Assembly (NCBI RefSeq): GCF_006438955.1
Contig: NZ_RCZK01000005.1
Location: 1-64,000, forward strand
Direction of reading: 5' to 3'
Source of the DNA: Sphingomonas oligophenolica
Lineage (GTDB): Bacteria > Pseudomonadota > Alphaproteobacteria > Sphingomonadales > Sphingomonadaceae
DNA: 64,000 nucleotides
Under the pieces are notes generated by a model. That model was given only the letters and a program-made list of their open reading frames with translations, was not told where the DNA came from and ran no database searches. Both the position numbers and the translations under genes were made by a program. How positions within the stretch are numbered: position 1 is the first letter of the stretch; every line of letters starts with the position of its first letter. This document shows positions 53,239-63,926 of the stretch, one piece after another.

Positions 53239-53955
53239 ATGCGCGTATTAGCGTTGGCATCGCAGAAGGGCGGTTCGGGCAAGACCACCTTGTCCGGGCA
53301 CCTCGCCGTGCAGGCACAGCGGGCGGGGCATGGCCCTGTCGTGCTGATCGACATCGATCCCCAGGGCAGCTTGGCCGATTGGTGGAACGAGCGCACCGAC
53401 GATTATCCCGCATTCGGCCAGACCACGGTCGCGCGGCTCGCCGCCGATCTGGAAGTGCTGCGTCAGCAGGGGTTCAAGCTCGCGGTGATCGATACCCCGC
53501 CCGCGATCACGATGGCGATCCAGAGCGTGATCAACGTCGCCGAACTGATCGTGGTGCCGACCCGCCCCAGCCCGCACGATCTGCGCGCGGTGGGCGCGAC
53601 AGTCGACCTGTGCGAACGCGCGGGCAAGCCGCTGATCTTCGTCGTCAACGCCGCGACGCCCAAGGCGCGGATCACCAGCGATGCCGCGGTCGCGCTGTCG
53701 CAGCACGGCACCGTCGCGCCGATCACGCTGCACCAGCGGACCGATTTCGCGGCGTCGATGATCGACGGCCGCACCGTGATGGAATGCGACGCCAACAGCA
53801 AATCCGCCCGCGAGGTGGTGGCGCTGTGGGAGTATATCGCCGACCGACTCGAAAAGAATTTCCGCCGCACCGTGTTCAGCGTGCCGACCGCGGTACCCGG
53901 CTTCGGCGCGCGTCCCGCGGGCGGCGGCTTCGGTCGTCGCGTGGTGGGAGGCTGA
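53239..53955 (+). CDS. Orphan ParA-family ATPase
   Basis: 238 residues, start ATG 53239. Deviant Walker A LASQKGGSGKTTLSGHLAV, IDIDPQGS (Walker A'), and LAVIDTPPA (Walker B). No ParB or parS-like site adjoins; instead a small protein gene and a SPOR-TPR lipoprotein gene follow in the same operon. It probably positions a cargo on the nucleoid or membrane, as orphan ParAs do for flagella, chemoreceptors or carboxysomes (family knowledge); the cargo here is unknown. Confidence 0.9.
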   Translation: MRVLALASQKGGSGKTTLSGHLAVQAQRAGHGPVVLIDIDPQGSLADWWNERTDDYPAFGQTTVARLAADLEVLRQQGFKLAVIDTPPAITMAIQSVINVAELIVVPTRPSPHDLRAVGATVDLCERAGKPLIFVVNAATPKARITSDAAVALSQHGTVAPITLHQRTDFAASMIDGRTVMECDANSKSAREVVALWEYIADRLEKNFRRTVFSVPTAVPGFGARPAGGGFGRRVVGG

Positions 53956-53956
53956 C

Positions 53957-54553
53957 ATGACCCCCAACGCCAAACCATTCGCATCGCTGTCGTCGGGCCT
54001 GCTCGCCAGCAAGGGCCATGCGCGCCCCGCGATGCGCAGCCAGGGCTTCGGCGGCTTCGGTGGGGTCAACCAGGGCCTCGACGACCTCGGCTGGAACGAC
54101 ATGGGGCAGAACGACGCGCTCCCGCTCGACACGCCATCGATTGCGCCGACCCGCGTCGACCTGCCGCGCGCCGAACCGGCCCGCAGCCCTGAACCGGTCC
54201 GCAGTCCTGAGCCGACCAACAATCATGTCGTCGAAGCTGCGTTGCCGGTGCCGCCGGTGCTCGTCGAGCGCGAGGCGCTGAAGGCGACGATCGAGGCACC
54301 GTCGGTCGAACGCAGCGTTTCGGTTCCGACCGCGACGCGGTTGCGCAAGGAAACCGAGCATCAGGCGAAGGCCGCGTTCACGCTGCGCGTCGATGCGACG
54401 CGTCACCTCAAGCTGCGGCTCGCGAGCGCGCTGACCAACCGGTCGGCGCAGGATCTGGTGACGCAGGCGCTCGATGCGCTGATCGATTCCGTACCCGAAG
54501 TCGCGACGCTGGTCGCGCAACTGCCCAAGGCCACACCGGGCCGTACACGGTGA
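53957..54553 (+). CDS. Hypothetical ParA-partner with ribbon-helix-helix-like C-terminus
   Basis: 198 residues, starts 2 bases after the ParA stop. Residues ~1-120 are Pro/Ser/Gly/Glu-rich and probably disordered (contains RSPEPVRSPEPTNNH). The C-terminal ~65 residues (AAFTLRVDATRHLKLRLASA ... LVTQALDALIDSV) fold like an extended strand plus two helices, the RHH DNA-binding pattern. It could be a ParB- or ParG-like adaptor for the upstream ATPase. No named family is claimed. Confidence 0.75.
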   Translation: MTPNAKPFASLSSGLLASKGHARPAMRSQGFGGFGGVNQGLDDLGWNDMGQNDALPLDTPSIAPTRVDLPRAEPARSPEPVRSPEPTNNHVVEAALPVPPVLVEREALKATIEAPSVERSVSVPTATRLRKETEHQAKAAFTLRVDATRHLKLRLASALTNRSAQDLVTQALDALIDSVPEVATLVAQLPKATPGRTR

Positions 54554-54570
54554 CGAGGGGGAGACATCCG

Positions 54571-55896
54571 ATGAAGACACGCATGACCGTATCGCTGGGG
54601 CTGTCCGCCCTGATCGTTGGCGGCACGATGGTGGGCTGTACCGCCGGGGGCGGGCAGGGCATCGCCTCGGCGAGTGATCGCAGCGTGGCGGTTGCCGACC
54701 AGCAAGCCGCGGTGAATGCGGCCAAGGCCGACAAGGCGCTCGGCAAGCACGATGCCGCCGACGCGGTTCGCTACGCCGAGGCCGCGGTCCAGCTCAGCCC
54801 GCGCGATGCGGGGTATCGGATGATCCTGGCACAAAGCTACCTTCAAGCCGGACGCTTCGTGTCGGCACGCCAGGCCTATTCGGACGTGCTCGAGCTGGTG
54901 CCCGACGATCACGCGGTGGTCGGCAAGGCGGCGCTGAACCTGGCGCTGGCCGAAACCGCCGCGGGCGACTGGGCGACCGCCCGCAAGACGCTCGACGATC
55001 ACGCGACCGACATTCCGGTCGGCGACCTCGGCCTGGCGCTGGCGCTGGCGGGTAACCCCGCGGGCGGGGTCGCGATCCTGACCCAGGCGGCGCGGTCCGA
55101 TCAGTCCGATGCCAAGCTGCGGCAGAATCTGGCGCTGAGCTTCGCGCTCGCGGGGAATTGGAACGCCGCGCGGGTTACTGCCGCGGTCGATATGTCGCCT
55201 GCGGATGTCGATGCCCGACTGGCGCAATGGGCGACCTTCGCGCAGCCGCAGCGCGCGTCCGATCAGGTCGCCTCGCTGCTCCGGGTGACGCCGGTGGCGG
55301 ATCAGGGGCAGCCGATGGCGCTGGCGCTCAACGCGTCGGTGCCGATGGGGGTCGCGGTCGCGCCGGTCGCGGTGGCCGAGGTGTCCCAGCCGGAACCGGC
55401 CGCTGCGCCCGAGATGGTCGCGGCGGTGGCGCCGGTGAGCGCGCCGACGAGCGTGGTGTTCGGTCCGTCGCATGAAGTCGTCCAGGCGCTGCCGGTGCGG
55501 CTGATCCGCGCCGATGCCCGCGCGACCAAGGTCGCGGTCGCCGCCGTCAAGGTCGCGACCCCCGTGGCGGTGGTTGCGCCCAAAACCGAATGGGCGAAGG
55601 GCGAATGGTTCGTCCAGTTCGGGGCTTATGACAACGCGGCGGTGGCGCACGACGGATGGGGGCGGATCCAGCGGCGCTACGCCGCGCTCGGCGATCTTAA
55701 TCCGACGGGGATGAATTTCACGTCGAAGGCGGGGTCGTTCTATCGGCTGTCGGTCGGCGGGTTCGCACGCGCCGATGCGGATCGGCTGTGTCGGATGGTG
55801 CGTGCCAAGGGCGGCAACTGCTTCGTCCGCAAGGATGCGGGCGACAGGATCGCGCAATGGCTGGCGCCGAAGAACACGCAGGTCGCGTCGCGCTAA
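54571..55896 (+). CDS. TPR and SPOR-domain lipoprotein
   Basis: 441 residues. ATG 54571 follows GGGGGAG; the open frame's earlier start overlaps the upstream gene. Lipobox at VGGTMVGC (Cys ~21), so a membrane-anchored lipoprotein. TPR-like repeats (AAEAAVQLSPRDAGYRMILAQ, VSARQAYSDVLELVPDDHA) cover ~40-230, then an Ala/Val/Pro linker. A C-terminal SPOR-like domain follows (GEWFVQFGAYDNAAVAHDGW ... FYRLSVGGFARADADRLC). It likely acts at the cell wall during division. Third gene of the ParA operon. Confidence 0.88.
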   Translation: MKTRMTVSLGLSALIVGGTMVGCTAGGGQGIASASDRSVAVADQQAAVNAAKADKALGKHDAADAVRYAEAAVQLSPRDAGYRMILAQSYLQAGRFVSARQAYSDVLELVPDDHAVVGKAALNLALAETAAGDWATARKTLDDHATDIPVGDLGLALALAGNPAGGVAILTQAARSDQSDAKLRQNLALSFALAGNWNAARVTAAVDMSPADVDARLAQWATFAQPQRASDQVASLLRVTPVADQGQPMALALNASVPMGVAVAPVAVAEVSQPEPAAAPEMVAAVAPVSAPTSVVFGPSHEVVQALPVRLIRADARATKVAVAAVKVATPVAVVAPKTEWAKGEWFVQFGAYDNAAVAHDGWGRIQRRYAALGDLNPTGMNFTSKAGSFYRLSVGGFARADADRLCRMVRAKGGNCFVRKDAGDRIAQWLAPKNTQVASR

Positions 55897-55918
55897 CGCG
55901 CGATGGCATTACCTAATT

Positions 55919-56022
55919 CCGTTCGTGCTGAGCTTGTCGAAGCACGGTGAGACTCATGCCCTTCGATCCGGCCCCGTGAAAGTAATACTTTCATGGGAAC
56001 CCGAGAGGCTCAGGGCGAACGG
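55919..56022. repeat. REP-like element with an inserted 11-bp-stem hairpin
   Basis: The flanks ccgttcgtgctgagcttgtc (from 55919) and ctcagggcgaacgg (to 56022) are the same element as at 34938. Between cccttcga (ends 55966) and aggctcagg (begins 56006) about 39 bp have been inserted that are absent from the other copies. They contain CCCGTGAAAGT-AAT-ACTTTCATGGG (55973-55997), an 11-bp stem with one G-T pair and a 3-nt loop. The position between convergent genes suits a two-way terminator. Confidence 0.85.
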
Positions 56023-56036
56023 TCGTGCGCTAGCGG

Positions 56037-57245
56037 CTAGGCCGCGCGGATTTCGCGGCCGCCCTTCCATAGCCTGAGCACGCGGCCTTCGACGGGAAGG
56101 CCGTCGAACGGCGTGTTGCCCGCGGCGGCGAACCGCTCGCCGTCGATTCGCCACGGCGCGGCGGAATCGAACAGCAGCAAGTCGGCGGGCATCCCGGTGC
56201 GCAGCGTTCCCGATTCGAGGCCGAGCACGCTAGCCGGATTACGCGCCAGCAGCGCGAACAGGCGGTCGAGCGACACCTGGCCGTCGCGCACCAGCATCAG
56301 CGACAGCGCGAGCAGCGTTTCCGCGCCCGCCATCCCCGGCGACGAGTCGGCAAAGGGGAGGCGTTTTTCCTCCGGCCCGCGCGGATCGTGCCCCGAGGCG
56401 ATGACGTCGATCGTGCCGTCGGCGATCGCGGCGATCGCGGCCCGGCGATCCGATTCGGCGCGCAACGGCGGCGACAGATGCGCGAAGGTGCGGAAATCGC
56501 TCATCGCGATGTCGGAGAGGTGGAGGTGCGCGGGCGTGATCCCGCAGGTGACGCGGACGCCGCGGCGCTTGGCGGCGCGGACGAGATCCAACCCGGCTTT
56601 GGTCGTGACCTGGCGGATGTGGAGCCGCGCGTCAGCGGCCTCGGCAAGCATCAGGTCGCGTGCGATCGCGAGTGCCTCGGCGGTCGCGGGCGCGCTGGGG
56701 AGGCCGAGCCGGGTCGCGGTCTCGCCGTCGGTCGCGACCGCGCCCGCGGTCATGCCGCCATCCTCGGCATGGGTCACGACCGCGATGTCGAGGTCGTGGG
56801 CATAGGCGAGGACGCGCGCCATCACCCCCGAATCGGCGATCCAGTGCCGCCCGGTGCCGACCGCCTTCGCGCCCGCCGAACAGCAGATCGCCATTTCGGC
56901 GAGATCGCGCCCGTCGAGCCCGCGGGTCGCGGCGGCGATCGGATGGATCCACAGGTCGGGCTTGCCCATCAGCGCGACACGCTGGACGATGCCGGGGTCG
57001 TCGAGGACGGGCACGCCGTCGGGCATCAGCGCGACGCGGACGATCCCGCCCGCGCGACACGCGGCGGCGTCGACGGTCGCGACGCCGAAGTCGATGATGC
57101 CGGGGGCGAGCGTCTTGCCGCGGCAGTCGATCGTATCCGCATCATCGAGCGAATCGACGATGACGCCGTCGTCGACGAACAGGTCGCCGTCGCGTACCCC
57201 GGTGTCGGGGCAGACGATGCGCGCGTTGGTGAAGCGCAGTTTCAT
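56037..57245 (-). CDS. pyrX: Dihydroorotase-like protein lacking metal ligands (PyrX type)
   Basis: 402 residues from ATG 57245. Overall dihydroorotase/amidohydrolase fold, but the metal motif normally DxHxH reads [10 protein letters not shown] and the catalytic Asp region (usually TDHAPH) reads SGHDPRG. So this is the inactive PyrX/PyrC' form that stabilises aspartate transcarbamoylase in Pseudomonas-type enzymes. Its start overlaps the pyrB stop by 4 nt, fitting a PyrB-PyrX complex. A true PyrC is expected elsewhere. Confidence 0.92.
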   Translation of the reverse strand: MKLRFTNARIVCPDTGVRDGDLFVDDGVIVDSLDDADTIDCRGKTLAPGIIDFGVATVDAAACRAGGIVRVALMPDGVPVLDDPGIVQRVALMGKPDLWIHPIAAATRGLDGRDLAEMAICCSAGAKAVGTGRHWIADSGVMARVLAYAHDLDIAVVTHAEDGGMTAGAVATDGETATRLGLPSAPATAEALAIARDLMLAEAADARLHIRQVTTKAGLDLVRAAKRRGVRVTCGITPAHLHLSDIAMSDFRTFAHLSPPLRAESDRRAAIAAIADGTIDVIASGHDPRGPEEKRLPFADSSPGMAGAETLLALSLMLVRDGQVSLDRLFALLARNPASVLGLESGTLRTGMPADLLLFDSAAPWRIDGERFAAAGNTPFDGLPVEGRVLRLWKGGREIRAA

Positions 57246-58225
57246 GCCCAGCCTTCGACGCGGCGCGCGCGGCGGGTCAGCACATCGAGGCACGCCATCC
57301 GCACCGCGACCCCCATTTCGACCTGTTCGGTGATCGCGGATTGCGCGCCGTCGGCGACGGCCGAATCGATCTCGACCCCGCGGTTCATCGGGCCGGGATG
57401 CATCACCAGCGCGTCGGGCAGTCGCGCGAGCCGATCGGCGGTCAGCCCGTAGCGCAGCCGGAATTCGCGGCTCGAGGGGATGTAGCCGCCGGTCATCCGT
57501 TCGTTCTGGACGCGCAGCATCATGACGACGTCCGCACCGACCAGCGCGCGGTCGAAATCGGTGAAGGGGGTGACGCCCATCCGCTCGACCTCTGCGGGCA
57601 TCAGCGTCGAGGGCGCGCAGACGCGGACCTCGGCGGCGAGCGCGGTGAGCGCCAGGATGTTCGAGCGCGCGACGCGGCTGTGGAGCAGGTCGCCGCAGAT
57701 CACGACGCGTTGCCCCGCGACCGACCCGCGGCGGCGGCGGATCGTCAGCGCGTCGAGCAGTGCCTGGGTCGGATGTTCGTGGCGCCCGTCGCCCGCGTTC
57801 AGCACCGCGCAATCGACCTTGTCCGCGATCAGCCGCACCGCTCCGCTCGCCATGTGGCGGATGACGATGATGTCGGCGCGCATCGCGTTGAGCACCTGCG
57901 CGGTGTCGATCAGCGTTTCGCCCTTCTTTACCGAACTCTGCGCGGCGTGCATGTTGACGACGTCGGCGCCGAGGCGTTTGCCCGCGATCTCGAAACTCAG
58001 CAACGTGCGGGTCGAATTTTCGAAGAAAGCGTTGATCTGGGTCAGGCCATCAAGCCGCTTGTCAGGGGTGGCGTGCGCGCGATTGGCATCGACCCAGCGT
58101 TCGGCCTCGTCGAGCAGGAACATGATCTCATGCGGCTGGAGGCCGTCGATTCCGGTGAGATGCCGGTGCGGAAAAACCGCGCCGCCATCGATGAGGGCCG
58201 CGGGACGATGATCGGAGGCTGGCAT
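57242..58225 (-). CDS. pyrB: Aspartate carbamoyltransferase catalytic subunit
   Basis: 327 residues. [20 protein letters not shown] is the carbamoyl-phosphate motif, [16 protein letters not shown] the loop Lys, [14 protein letters not shown] the conserved HPTQ, and [10 protein letters not shown] the Arg region. Makes N-carbamoyl-aspartate in pyrimidine synthesis. Co-transcribed with pyrX. Confidence 0.96.
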   Translation of the reverse strand: MPASDHRPAALIDGGAVFPHRHLTGIDGLQPHEIMFLLDEAERWVDANRAHATPDKRLDGLTQINAFFENSTRTLLSFEIAGKRLGADVVNMHAAQSSVKKGETLIDTAQVLNAMRADIIVIRHMASGAVRLIADKVDCAVLNAGDGRHEHPTQALLDALTIRRRRGSVAGQRVVICGDLLHSRVARSNILALTALAAEVRVCAPSTLMPAEVERMGVTPFTDFDRALVGADVVMMLRVQNERMTGGYIPSSREFRLRYGLTADRLARLPDALVMHPGPMNRGVEIDSAVADGAQSAITEQVEMGVAVRMACLDVLTRRARRVEGWA

Positions 58226-58266
58226 TAAAGCCGCTGGTTAGTGCGGCGCAGGGCAGGGGGCAAGCG

Positions 58267-58725
58267 TCAGACGCCGACCAGCGCGTCGATCGCGGCCTGG
58301 AGGATGTGGGCGGCGGCGAGGTTGTCGATCCGTGTCGCGCGCTTGGCGCGGCTCATGTCCTGTTCGATCATCGTGCGTTCGACCGCGACGGTCGACCAGC
58401 GTTCGTCCCACAGGAGGATCGCGCCAAGATCCTCGATATTCCTGGCGAAGGCGCGGGTCGACTGGCTGCGCGGGCTTTCGCTGCCATCGAGATTGAGAGG
58501 CAGGCCGAGGACGATGCCCGCGACCTGCTGGCGCGCGATCAAGGCGGCGAGCGCGGTCTTGTCCTGCTGAAATTTGGTACGGCGGATGAGGTCGGCGGGG
58601 CTCGCGAAGCTCCACCCCGCATCGCACAGCGCGGTGCCGATCGTCTTGGTGCCGAGATCGAGCCCGATCAATCGCCCTGCGTTCGGGAGGGCAGCGCGGA
58701 ACACGGCGCGGTCGGCGGTGATCAT
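58267..58725 (-). CDS. ruvX: RuvX/YqgF Holliday junction resolvase-like protein
   Basis: 152 residues. [19 protein letters not shown] (first Asp of the RNase H-like fold), [20 protein letters not shown] and [18 protein letters not shown] are the YqgF signatures. Implicated in 16S rRNA 5'-end processing and possibly recombination. Overlaps the DUF3089 gene upstream by 4 nt. Confidence 0.94.
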   Translation of the reverse strand: MITADRAVFRAALPNAGRLIGLDLGTKTIGTALCDAGWSFASPADLIRRTKFQQDKTALAALIARQQVAGIVLGLPLNLDGSESPRSQSTRAFARNIEDLGAILLWDERWSTVAVERTMIEQDMSRAKRATRIDNLAAAHILQAAIDALVGV

Positions 58726-59834
58726 CGCGCGGTGAACGCGGCCAGCCGCCGCGCGGCATCGGTGCGGACATTGGCCCAGAACAGGCTGTAATCGTAGACG
58801 TGGTAGTTGTTGCCGGGCAGCACATAGGCACCGACGTCAGGGGGATCGCCGATCAGCAGAAAACCGCGGGGGCCGCAGGTCGCCGGGACCTGACCCGGGC
58901 GGATGTCGGCGGTCGCGAGGTCCTTGGCGGGGAACAGCGTGCCGAGATTGGCGGTCGCGGGCGCGGCGGCATCGGCGGTTCCGGTCAGCGGGTTGGTGCA
59001 GACCATCGGGGCGTCGCGGCGCGGCTGGCCATCGAACCCGGTCGACGCATCATATTTGTCGAGGATCAGCGACGGGTCGGCGGGCGTCGCGAAGCTCTGC
59101 CACGACAGGATGCAACCCGCCTGATCGGCGGCGGTGCATTCGGGCAGGCCGAGCGCGGGCAGATCGGTGCGGCGCGAGATCGGCCAGCCGACCACATACG
59201 CCGCGACGATGCGTTTTCTGAGCGCGGTGTCGGTCGCGATGCGGTCGCGGAGCAGGCGGATCAGGTGGATGCTGCCCTGGCTATGCCCGGCGAGGATGAT
59301 CGGGCGTGTCGGGCCGACCTGGCGCAGGAAGGCATCGAACGCGGCGGCGACGTCGCGATACGCCAGCGCGAGCGCCCGGTCGGCGTCGGCCGCGCTGGTC
59401 AGGAACGCGCCGAACGTCGCCTGGCGATAGCGCGGTGCCCAGATATCCCCCGACGCGTTGAACGCGCTCGCCTGCGCACGCAGGAACAACGCGGCGCGGT
59501 CGTTCGCCTCGACATCGTCGAGCGGCGCGTTCCAGTGCGCGCGGTTGAGGTAGGAGGTGGGGTGGATGAAGAAGATCGCGGCGCCCGTCCCGCGGTGGCC
59601 GCGATGATAGCCCGCCGGGGTCCATCGCGCCGGATCGGTCGCCAGCTCGGGGCGCGCGAGCCACATCTTTGGGTCGTCATACGCCTTGCTCGCGAGCGAC
59701 GGCTGCGCCTGGAACGCCTCGCCCGGGGTCATCGCGATCCGCATCATGTCGACGCCCCAGATCCGATAGGCGAACATCCCGGCGATCGCGAGCACGACAA
59801 GTGCCGCCATGACATAAAGGAATTTGCGCGCCAC
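58722..59834 (-). CDS. DUF3089 alpha/beta-hydrolase-like protein
   Basis: 370 residues from GTG 59834 (AAGGA upstream); the longer frame is divergent shadow. An N-terminal membrane anchor ([20 protein letters not shown]) precedes the periplasmic domain. [13 protein letters not shown] is a DUF3089 mark and [17 protein letters not shown] gives the nucleophile-elbow Ser. A serine hydrolase of unknown substrate, common in sphingomonads. Translation is coupled to ruvX. Confidence 0.9.
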   Translation of the reverse strand: MARKFLYVMAALVVLAIAGMFAYRIWGVDMMRIAMTPGEAFQAQPSLASKAYDDPKMWLARPELATDPARWTPAGYHRGHRGTGAAIFFIHPTSYLNRAHWNAPLDDVEANDRAALFLRAQASAFNASGDIWAPRYRQATFGAFLTSAADADRALALAYRDVAAAFDAFLRQVGPTRPIILAGHSQGSIHLIRLLRDRIATDTALRKRIVAAYVVGWPISRRTDLPALGLPECTAADQAGCILSWQSFATPADPSLILDKYDASTGFDGQPRRDAPMVCTNPLTGTADAAAPATANLGTLFPAKDLATADIRPGQVPATCGPRGFLLIGDPPDVGAYVLPGNNYHVYDYSLFWANVRTDAARRLAAFTAR

Positions 59835-59975
59835 TCGATCATCCTTCGTCGCGTCAGGGGGCCTGCACCGGCAGGCGCGCTGCCCGTGCCGCACGGCTGC
59901 AGCGAATGCAATCGTGCGGCATGGTGGCACCAAAGCCGTTGCGCGGGCGGAGCGCGCGGTGCTAGCCGCTCCGCC

Positions 59976-60278
59976 ATGTCCGTAGACACCACCACCGTAA
60001 AGAAGATCGCGAGCTTGGCCCGGATCGCGATCACCGATGAGGACGCCGCGCGGATCGCGCCCGAACTCGACAACATCCTCGGCTGGATCGAGCAACTGGG
60101 CGAGGTCGACACCAGCGGGGTCGAGCCGATGACAGCGGTGATCCCCAACACGCTGCGGCTCCGCGACGATGTGGTCGACGCCGACCCGCTGACCGGCGGC
60201 GGCAAGCGCGACCAACTCATGTCCAACGCGCCGCAAGGCGAGCACGGGTTCTTTACCGTGCCCAAGGTGATCGAATGA
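59976..60278 (+). CDS. gatC: Asp/Glu-tRNA amidotransferase subunit C
   Basis: 100 residues from ATG 59976. [39 protein letters not shown] and [14 protein letters not shown] are typical GatC. Stabilises GatA in the GatCAB complex that makes Gln-tRNA or Asn-tRNA. Overlaps gatA by 4 nt. Confidence 0.97.
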   Translation: MSVDTTTVKKIASLARIAITDEDAARIAPELDNILGWIEQLGEVDTSGVEPMTAVIPNTLRLRDDVVDADPLTGGGKRDQLMSNAPQGEHGFFTVPKVIE

Positions 60279-61762
60279 TGACCGACCTGACTGACCTCGG
60301 CATCGCCGCGATCCGCGACGGCGTGCGAGCGGGAAGCTTTTCCGCGGTGGAAGTGGCTGACGCGTTCGTCGTCAAGGTCGCGCGCGCCAAGGCGCTCAAT
60401 GCGTTTCTGGTCGAGACCCCGAATCACGCGCTCGCCGCGGCCAAGGACGCCGACGCGGCGCGCGCGGCGGGCGAGGTGCTGAAGCCGCTCGCGGGCGTGC
60501 CGATCGGAATGAAGGACCTGTTCTGCACCGCGGGCGTGCCGACCACCGCGGGGAGCGATATCCTGGCGGGCTTTACCCCGACCTACGACAGCACGATCAG
60601 CCAGAATCTGTGGGATGCGGGCGCGGGGATGCTCGGCAAGCTCAACATGGACCAGTTTGCGATGGGATCGTCGAACGAGACCAGCGCGTTCGGCAATGTG
60701 ATCTCGCCGTGGCGGCGCAGCGGCGGCAGCAACGCCGACCTCGCGCCGGGCGGGTCGTCGGGGGGCAGCGCAGTGGCGGTCTCGGCGCGGCTGTGTCCGG
60801 GCGCTACCGGCACCGACACCGGCGGGTCGATCCGCCAGCCCGCCGCGTTCACCGGGATCAGCGGGATCAAGCCGACCTATGGCCGCTGTTCGCGCTGGGG
60901 GACGATCGCGTTCGCGTCGAGCCTCGACCAGGCGGGACCGATGGCGCGCGACGTGCGCGATTGCGCGATCATGCTCGCGGCGATGGCCGGGTTCGATGCG
61001 AAGGATGCAACCTCGCTGAAGCTCGACGTCCCGAAATGGGAACATGGCCTGTCGAGCAATCTCAATGGCCTGCGGGTCGGTATTCCCAAAGAATATCGGA
61101 TCGATGGCACGCCCGAGGAGATCGACGCGTTGTGGCAGCGCGGGATCGACTGGCTACGCGATGCGGGGGCCGAGATCGTCGACGTGTCGTTGCCGCACAC
61201 CAAATATGCGCTGCCCGCCTATTATATCATCGCGCCCGCCGAAGCCTCGTCGAACCTCGCACGGTACGACGGCGTCCGGTACGGGCTGCGCGACCTGCCC
61301 GAGGGGGCAGGGTTGCAGGACATGTATGCCGCGACCCGCGCCGACGGCTTCGGCGAAGAGGTCAAGCGGCGGATCATGATCGGCACTTATGTTTTATCTG
61401 CAGGGTTTTACGATGCGTATTTCACGCAAGCGTCGAAAATTCGTACGCTGATCGCGCGTGATTTCGAACGCGCGTTTGAGCAATGCGACGTGATCCTGAC
61501 GCCGACCGCGCCGTCCGCCGCGTTCGCGCTGGGCGAAAAGAGCGACGATCCGCTCGCGATGTACATGAACGACGTGTTCACGGTGCCGTCGAGCCTGGCC
61601 GGGCTGCCCGCGATGAGCGTGCCAGGCGGGCTCGACAAACACGGGTTGCCGCTGGGACTGCACCTGATCGGTCGACCGCTCGACGAACAGGGCGTGCTGA
61701 ATGCGGGGCTGGCGATCGAAGAGCGCGCCGGGTTCGTCGCGCGGCCGGAGGCATGGTGGTAA
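60275..61762 (+). CDS. gatA: Asp/Glu-tRNA amidotransferase subunit A
   Basis: 495 residues. Amidase signature: [12 protein letters not shown] (catalytic Lys), [18 protein letters not shown] (Ser-cis-Ser-Lys) and [16 protein letters not shown]. Releases ammonia from Gln for the transamidation. Second gene of gatCAB. Confidence 0.98.
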   Translation: MMTDLTDLGIAAIRDGVRAGSFSAVEVADAFVVKVARAKALNAFLVETPNHALAAAKDADAARAAGEVLKPLAGVPIGMKDLFCTAGVPTTAGSDILAGFTPTYDSTISQNLWDAGAGMLGKLNMDQFAMGSSNETSAFGNVISPWRRSGGSNADLAPGGSSGGSAVAVSARLCPGATGTDTGGSIRQPAAFTGISGIKPTYGRCSRWGTIAFASSLDQAGPMARDVRDCAIMLAAMAGFDAKDATSLKLDVPKWEHGLSSNLNGLRVGIPKEYRIDGTPEEIDALWQRGIDWLRDAGAEIVDVSLPHTKYALPAYYIIAPAEASSNLARYDGVRYGLRDLPEGAGLQDMYAATRADGFGEEVKRRIMIGTYVLSAGFYDAYFTQASKIRTLIARDFERAFEQCDVILTPTAPSAAFALGEKSDDPLAMYMNDVFTVPSSLAGLPAMSVPGGLDKHGLPLGLHLIGRPLDEQGVLNAGLAIEERAGFVARPEAWW

Positions 61763-61763
61763 G

Positions 61764-63233
61764 ATGAGCGACTATCGTATCCAGGGCGACACCGGCGAAT
61801 GGGAGGTCGTGATCGGCCTCGAGGTCCACGCGCAGGTCACCTCCAACGCCAAGCTGTTTTCGGGCGCGTCGACGACGTTCGGCGCGGAGCCCAACACGCA
61901 GGTCAGCCTCGTCGATGCGGCGATGCCCGGCATGCTGCCGGTGCCCAACCGCGAATGCATCCGCCAGGCGGTGCGCACCGGGATGGCGATCGATGCGCAG
62001 ATCAACACATGGTCGCGGTTCGACCGGAAGAATTATTTCTACGCCGATCTGCCGCAAGGTTATCAGATCAGCCAGCTTTACCACCCGCTGGTCGGCGAGG
62101 GATCGATCGAGGTCAGTCTCGACGAGAAGAACCCTGACGGCGCGACGAAGGTGATCGGGGTCGAGCGGATCCACGTCGAGCAGGATGCGGGCAAGCTGAT
62201 GCACGATCAGCATCCGACGCGCAGCTATGTCGACCTCAACCGGTCGGGGGTGGCGCTGATGGAGATCGTCAGCCGTCCCGACATGCGATCGCCTGCGGAA
62301 GCAGGGGCTTACGTCCGGAAGCTGCGCGCGATTCTGCGCTATGTCGGCAGTTGCGACGGCAATATGGAAGAGGGATCGATGCGCGCCGACGTCAACGTCA
62401 GCGTGCGTAAGCCCGGTGACGAACTCGGCACGCGGACCGAAACCAAGAACGTCAATTCGGTCCGCTTCGTGATGGCGGTGATCGAACAGGAAGCCAGGCG
62501 CCAGGTCGAAGTGCTCGAATCGGGCGGCCGGATCGTCCAGGAAACCCGCCTCTACGATCCCGATCGCAACGAGACGCGATCGATGCGGTCGAAGGAAGAC
62601 GCGCATGATTATCGCTATTTCCCCGATCCCGATCTGTTACCGCTCGAACTCGACGACGCATTTCTCGCGGAATGCCGCGCGTCGCTGCCCGAACTGCCCG
62701 ACGCCAAGCGGCACCGCTTCGAATCACTCGGGATCGCGCCGTATCAGGCGGGGGTGCTGACCGCGGAGGTCGAGGCGGCGCGCTGGTTCGATACGCTGCT
62801 CGACGCGGGCGCACCACCGGTCGCGGCGGCGAACTGGACGACGTCCGAATTGTTCGGCGCGCTGAACCGGACGGGGCGCGACATCACCGATTCGCCGGTC
62901 GGCCCCGCGCAGGCCGCCGAACTGCTCGCGCTGGTCGCCGACGGGACGCTGTCGGGCAGCCTCGCCAAGCAGGTGTTCGAGGTGATGCTCGAGACCGGCG
63001 AGTCGCCCGCCAAAATCGTCGAGGATCGTGGGCTCAAGCAGACCAGCGATACCGGCGCGATCGAGGCGGTGATCGCCGAGGTGATGGCCAAGAACCCGAA
63101 CCAGCTCGAACAATATCGTGGTGGCAAGGAGGCCTTGTTCGGTTTCTTCGTCGGGCAGACGATGAAGGCAATGGGGGGCAAGGCCAACCCCGCGGTGGTC
63201 AACGCATTGCTCAAGAAGGCGCTTGCCGCATGA
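61764..63233 (+). CDS. gatB: Asp/Glu-tRNA amidotransferase subunit B
   Basis: 489 residues; ATG 61764 starts 1 nt after the gatA stop. [49 protein letters not shown] and the C-terminal YqeY-like tail ([20 protein letters not shown]) are diagnostic. Phosphorylates and transamidates the misacylated tRNA. Confidence 0.98.
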   Translation: MSDYRIQGDTGEWEVVIGLEVHAQVTSNAKLFSGASTTFGAEPNTQVSLVDAAMPGMLPVPNRECIRQAVRTGMAIDAQINTWSRFDRKNYFYADLPQGYQISQLYHPLVGEGSIEVSLDEKNPDGATKVIGVERIHVEQDAGKLMHDQHPTRSYVDLNRSGVALMEIVSRPDMRSPAEAGAYVRKLRAILRYVGSCDGNMEEGSMRADVNVSVRKPGDELGTRTETKNVNSVRFVMAVIEQEARRQVEVLESGGRIVQETRLYDPDRNETRSMRSKEDAHDYRYFPDPDLLPLELDDAFLAECRASLPELPDAKRHRFESLGIAPYQAGVLTAEVEAARWFDTLLDAGAPPVAAANWTTSELFGALNRTGRDITDSPVGPAQAAELLALVADGTLSGSLAKQVFEVMLETGESPAKIVEDRGLKQTSDTGAIEAVIAEVMAKNPNQLEQYRGGKEALFGFFVGQTMKAMGGKANPAVVNALLKKALAA

Positions 63234-63847
63234 CTTGGCTCGCCGCGATGCTGCTGACGCTCATCGCGGTGCCCGCCGCAGCGCAGGTTGCCACGCCGCC
63301 GGTCGATCCGTCGCTGCCGCGGGTCGCGATCCACACCAGCGCGGGCGATTTTACCGTCGCGGTCGAGGTGGTGAAGGCGCCGATCACCGCCGCCAATTTC
63401 TTGAAATACGTCGACGAGAAGCGGCTCGACGGGGTGAAATTCTATCGCACCGTCAAGGTCGGCGACCGGTTCGGGTTCGTCCAGTTCGGGGTCGACAACG
63501 ATCCCAAGCGGGTGCTGCCGCCGATCAAGCATGAACCGACGACGCTGACCGGCCTGTCGCATACCGACGGCACCCTGTCGGTCGCCCGGTTCGAACCGGG
63601 GACTGCACGCGGCGATTTCACGATCAGCCTGGGTGACCAGCGCTATCTAGACGCCGATCCCGCCAAGCCTGGCGACAATCTGGGCTATGCGGCGTTCGCG
63701 CATGTCGTCGATGGGATGGACACCGTCCTCACGATTTTCGATGCGCCTGTGTCGCCGACCAAGACCCAGCGCGGATCGTTCAGGGGCGAGGTGCCCGAAG
63801 AAGCGGTGACGCTGATCAGCGCGCGGCGGTTAATGCCAGGACAGTAA
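63230..63847 (+). CDS. Periplasmic cyclophilin-type peptidyl-prolyl isomerase
   Basis: 205 residues. Its ATG overlaps the gatB stop (4 nt). Signal peptide ~1-19 (...VPAAAQV). Cyclophilin strands: [40 protein letters not shown] and [18 protein letters not shown], then [20 protein letters not shown] and a C-terminal RGSFRG. Assists folding of exported proteins. Why it is coupled to gatB is unclear. Confidence 0.92.
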   Translation: MTWLAAMLLTLIAVPAAAQVATPPVDPSLPRVAIHTSAGDFTVAVEVVKAPITAANFLKYVDEKRLDGVKFYRTVKVGDRFGFVQFGVDNDPKRVLPPIKHEPTTLTGLSHTDGTLSVARFEPGTARGDFTISLGDQRYLDADPAKPGDNLGYAAFAHVVDGMDTVLTIFDAPVSPTKTQRGSFRGEVPEEAVTLISARRLMPGQ

Positions 63848-63926
63848 CCGCCATCGGTGGCGACCCGATTGCCGAAAGTATTACGAGCCGATACGCTGGC
63901 CAAATCGAAGTCACTGGGGGGTGTTT

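Noticed and set aside
53239..53955. ParA as part of a plasmid partition system
   Set aside because: No ParB, parS or replication gene nearby; flanked by chromosomal housekeeping genes (serB, pyrB).
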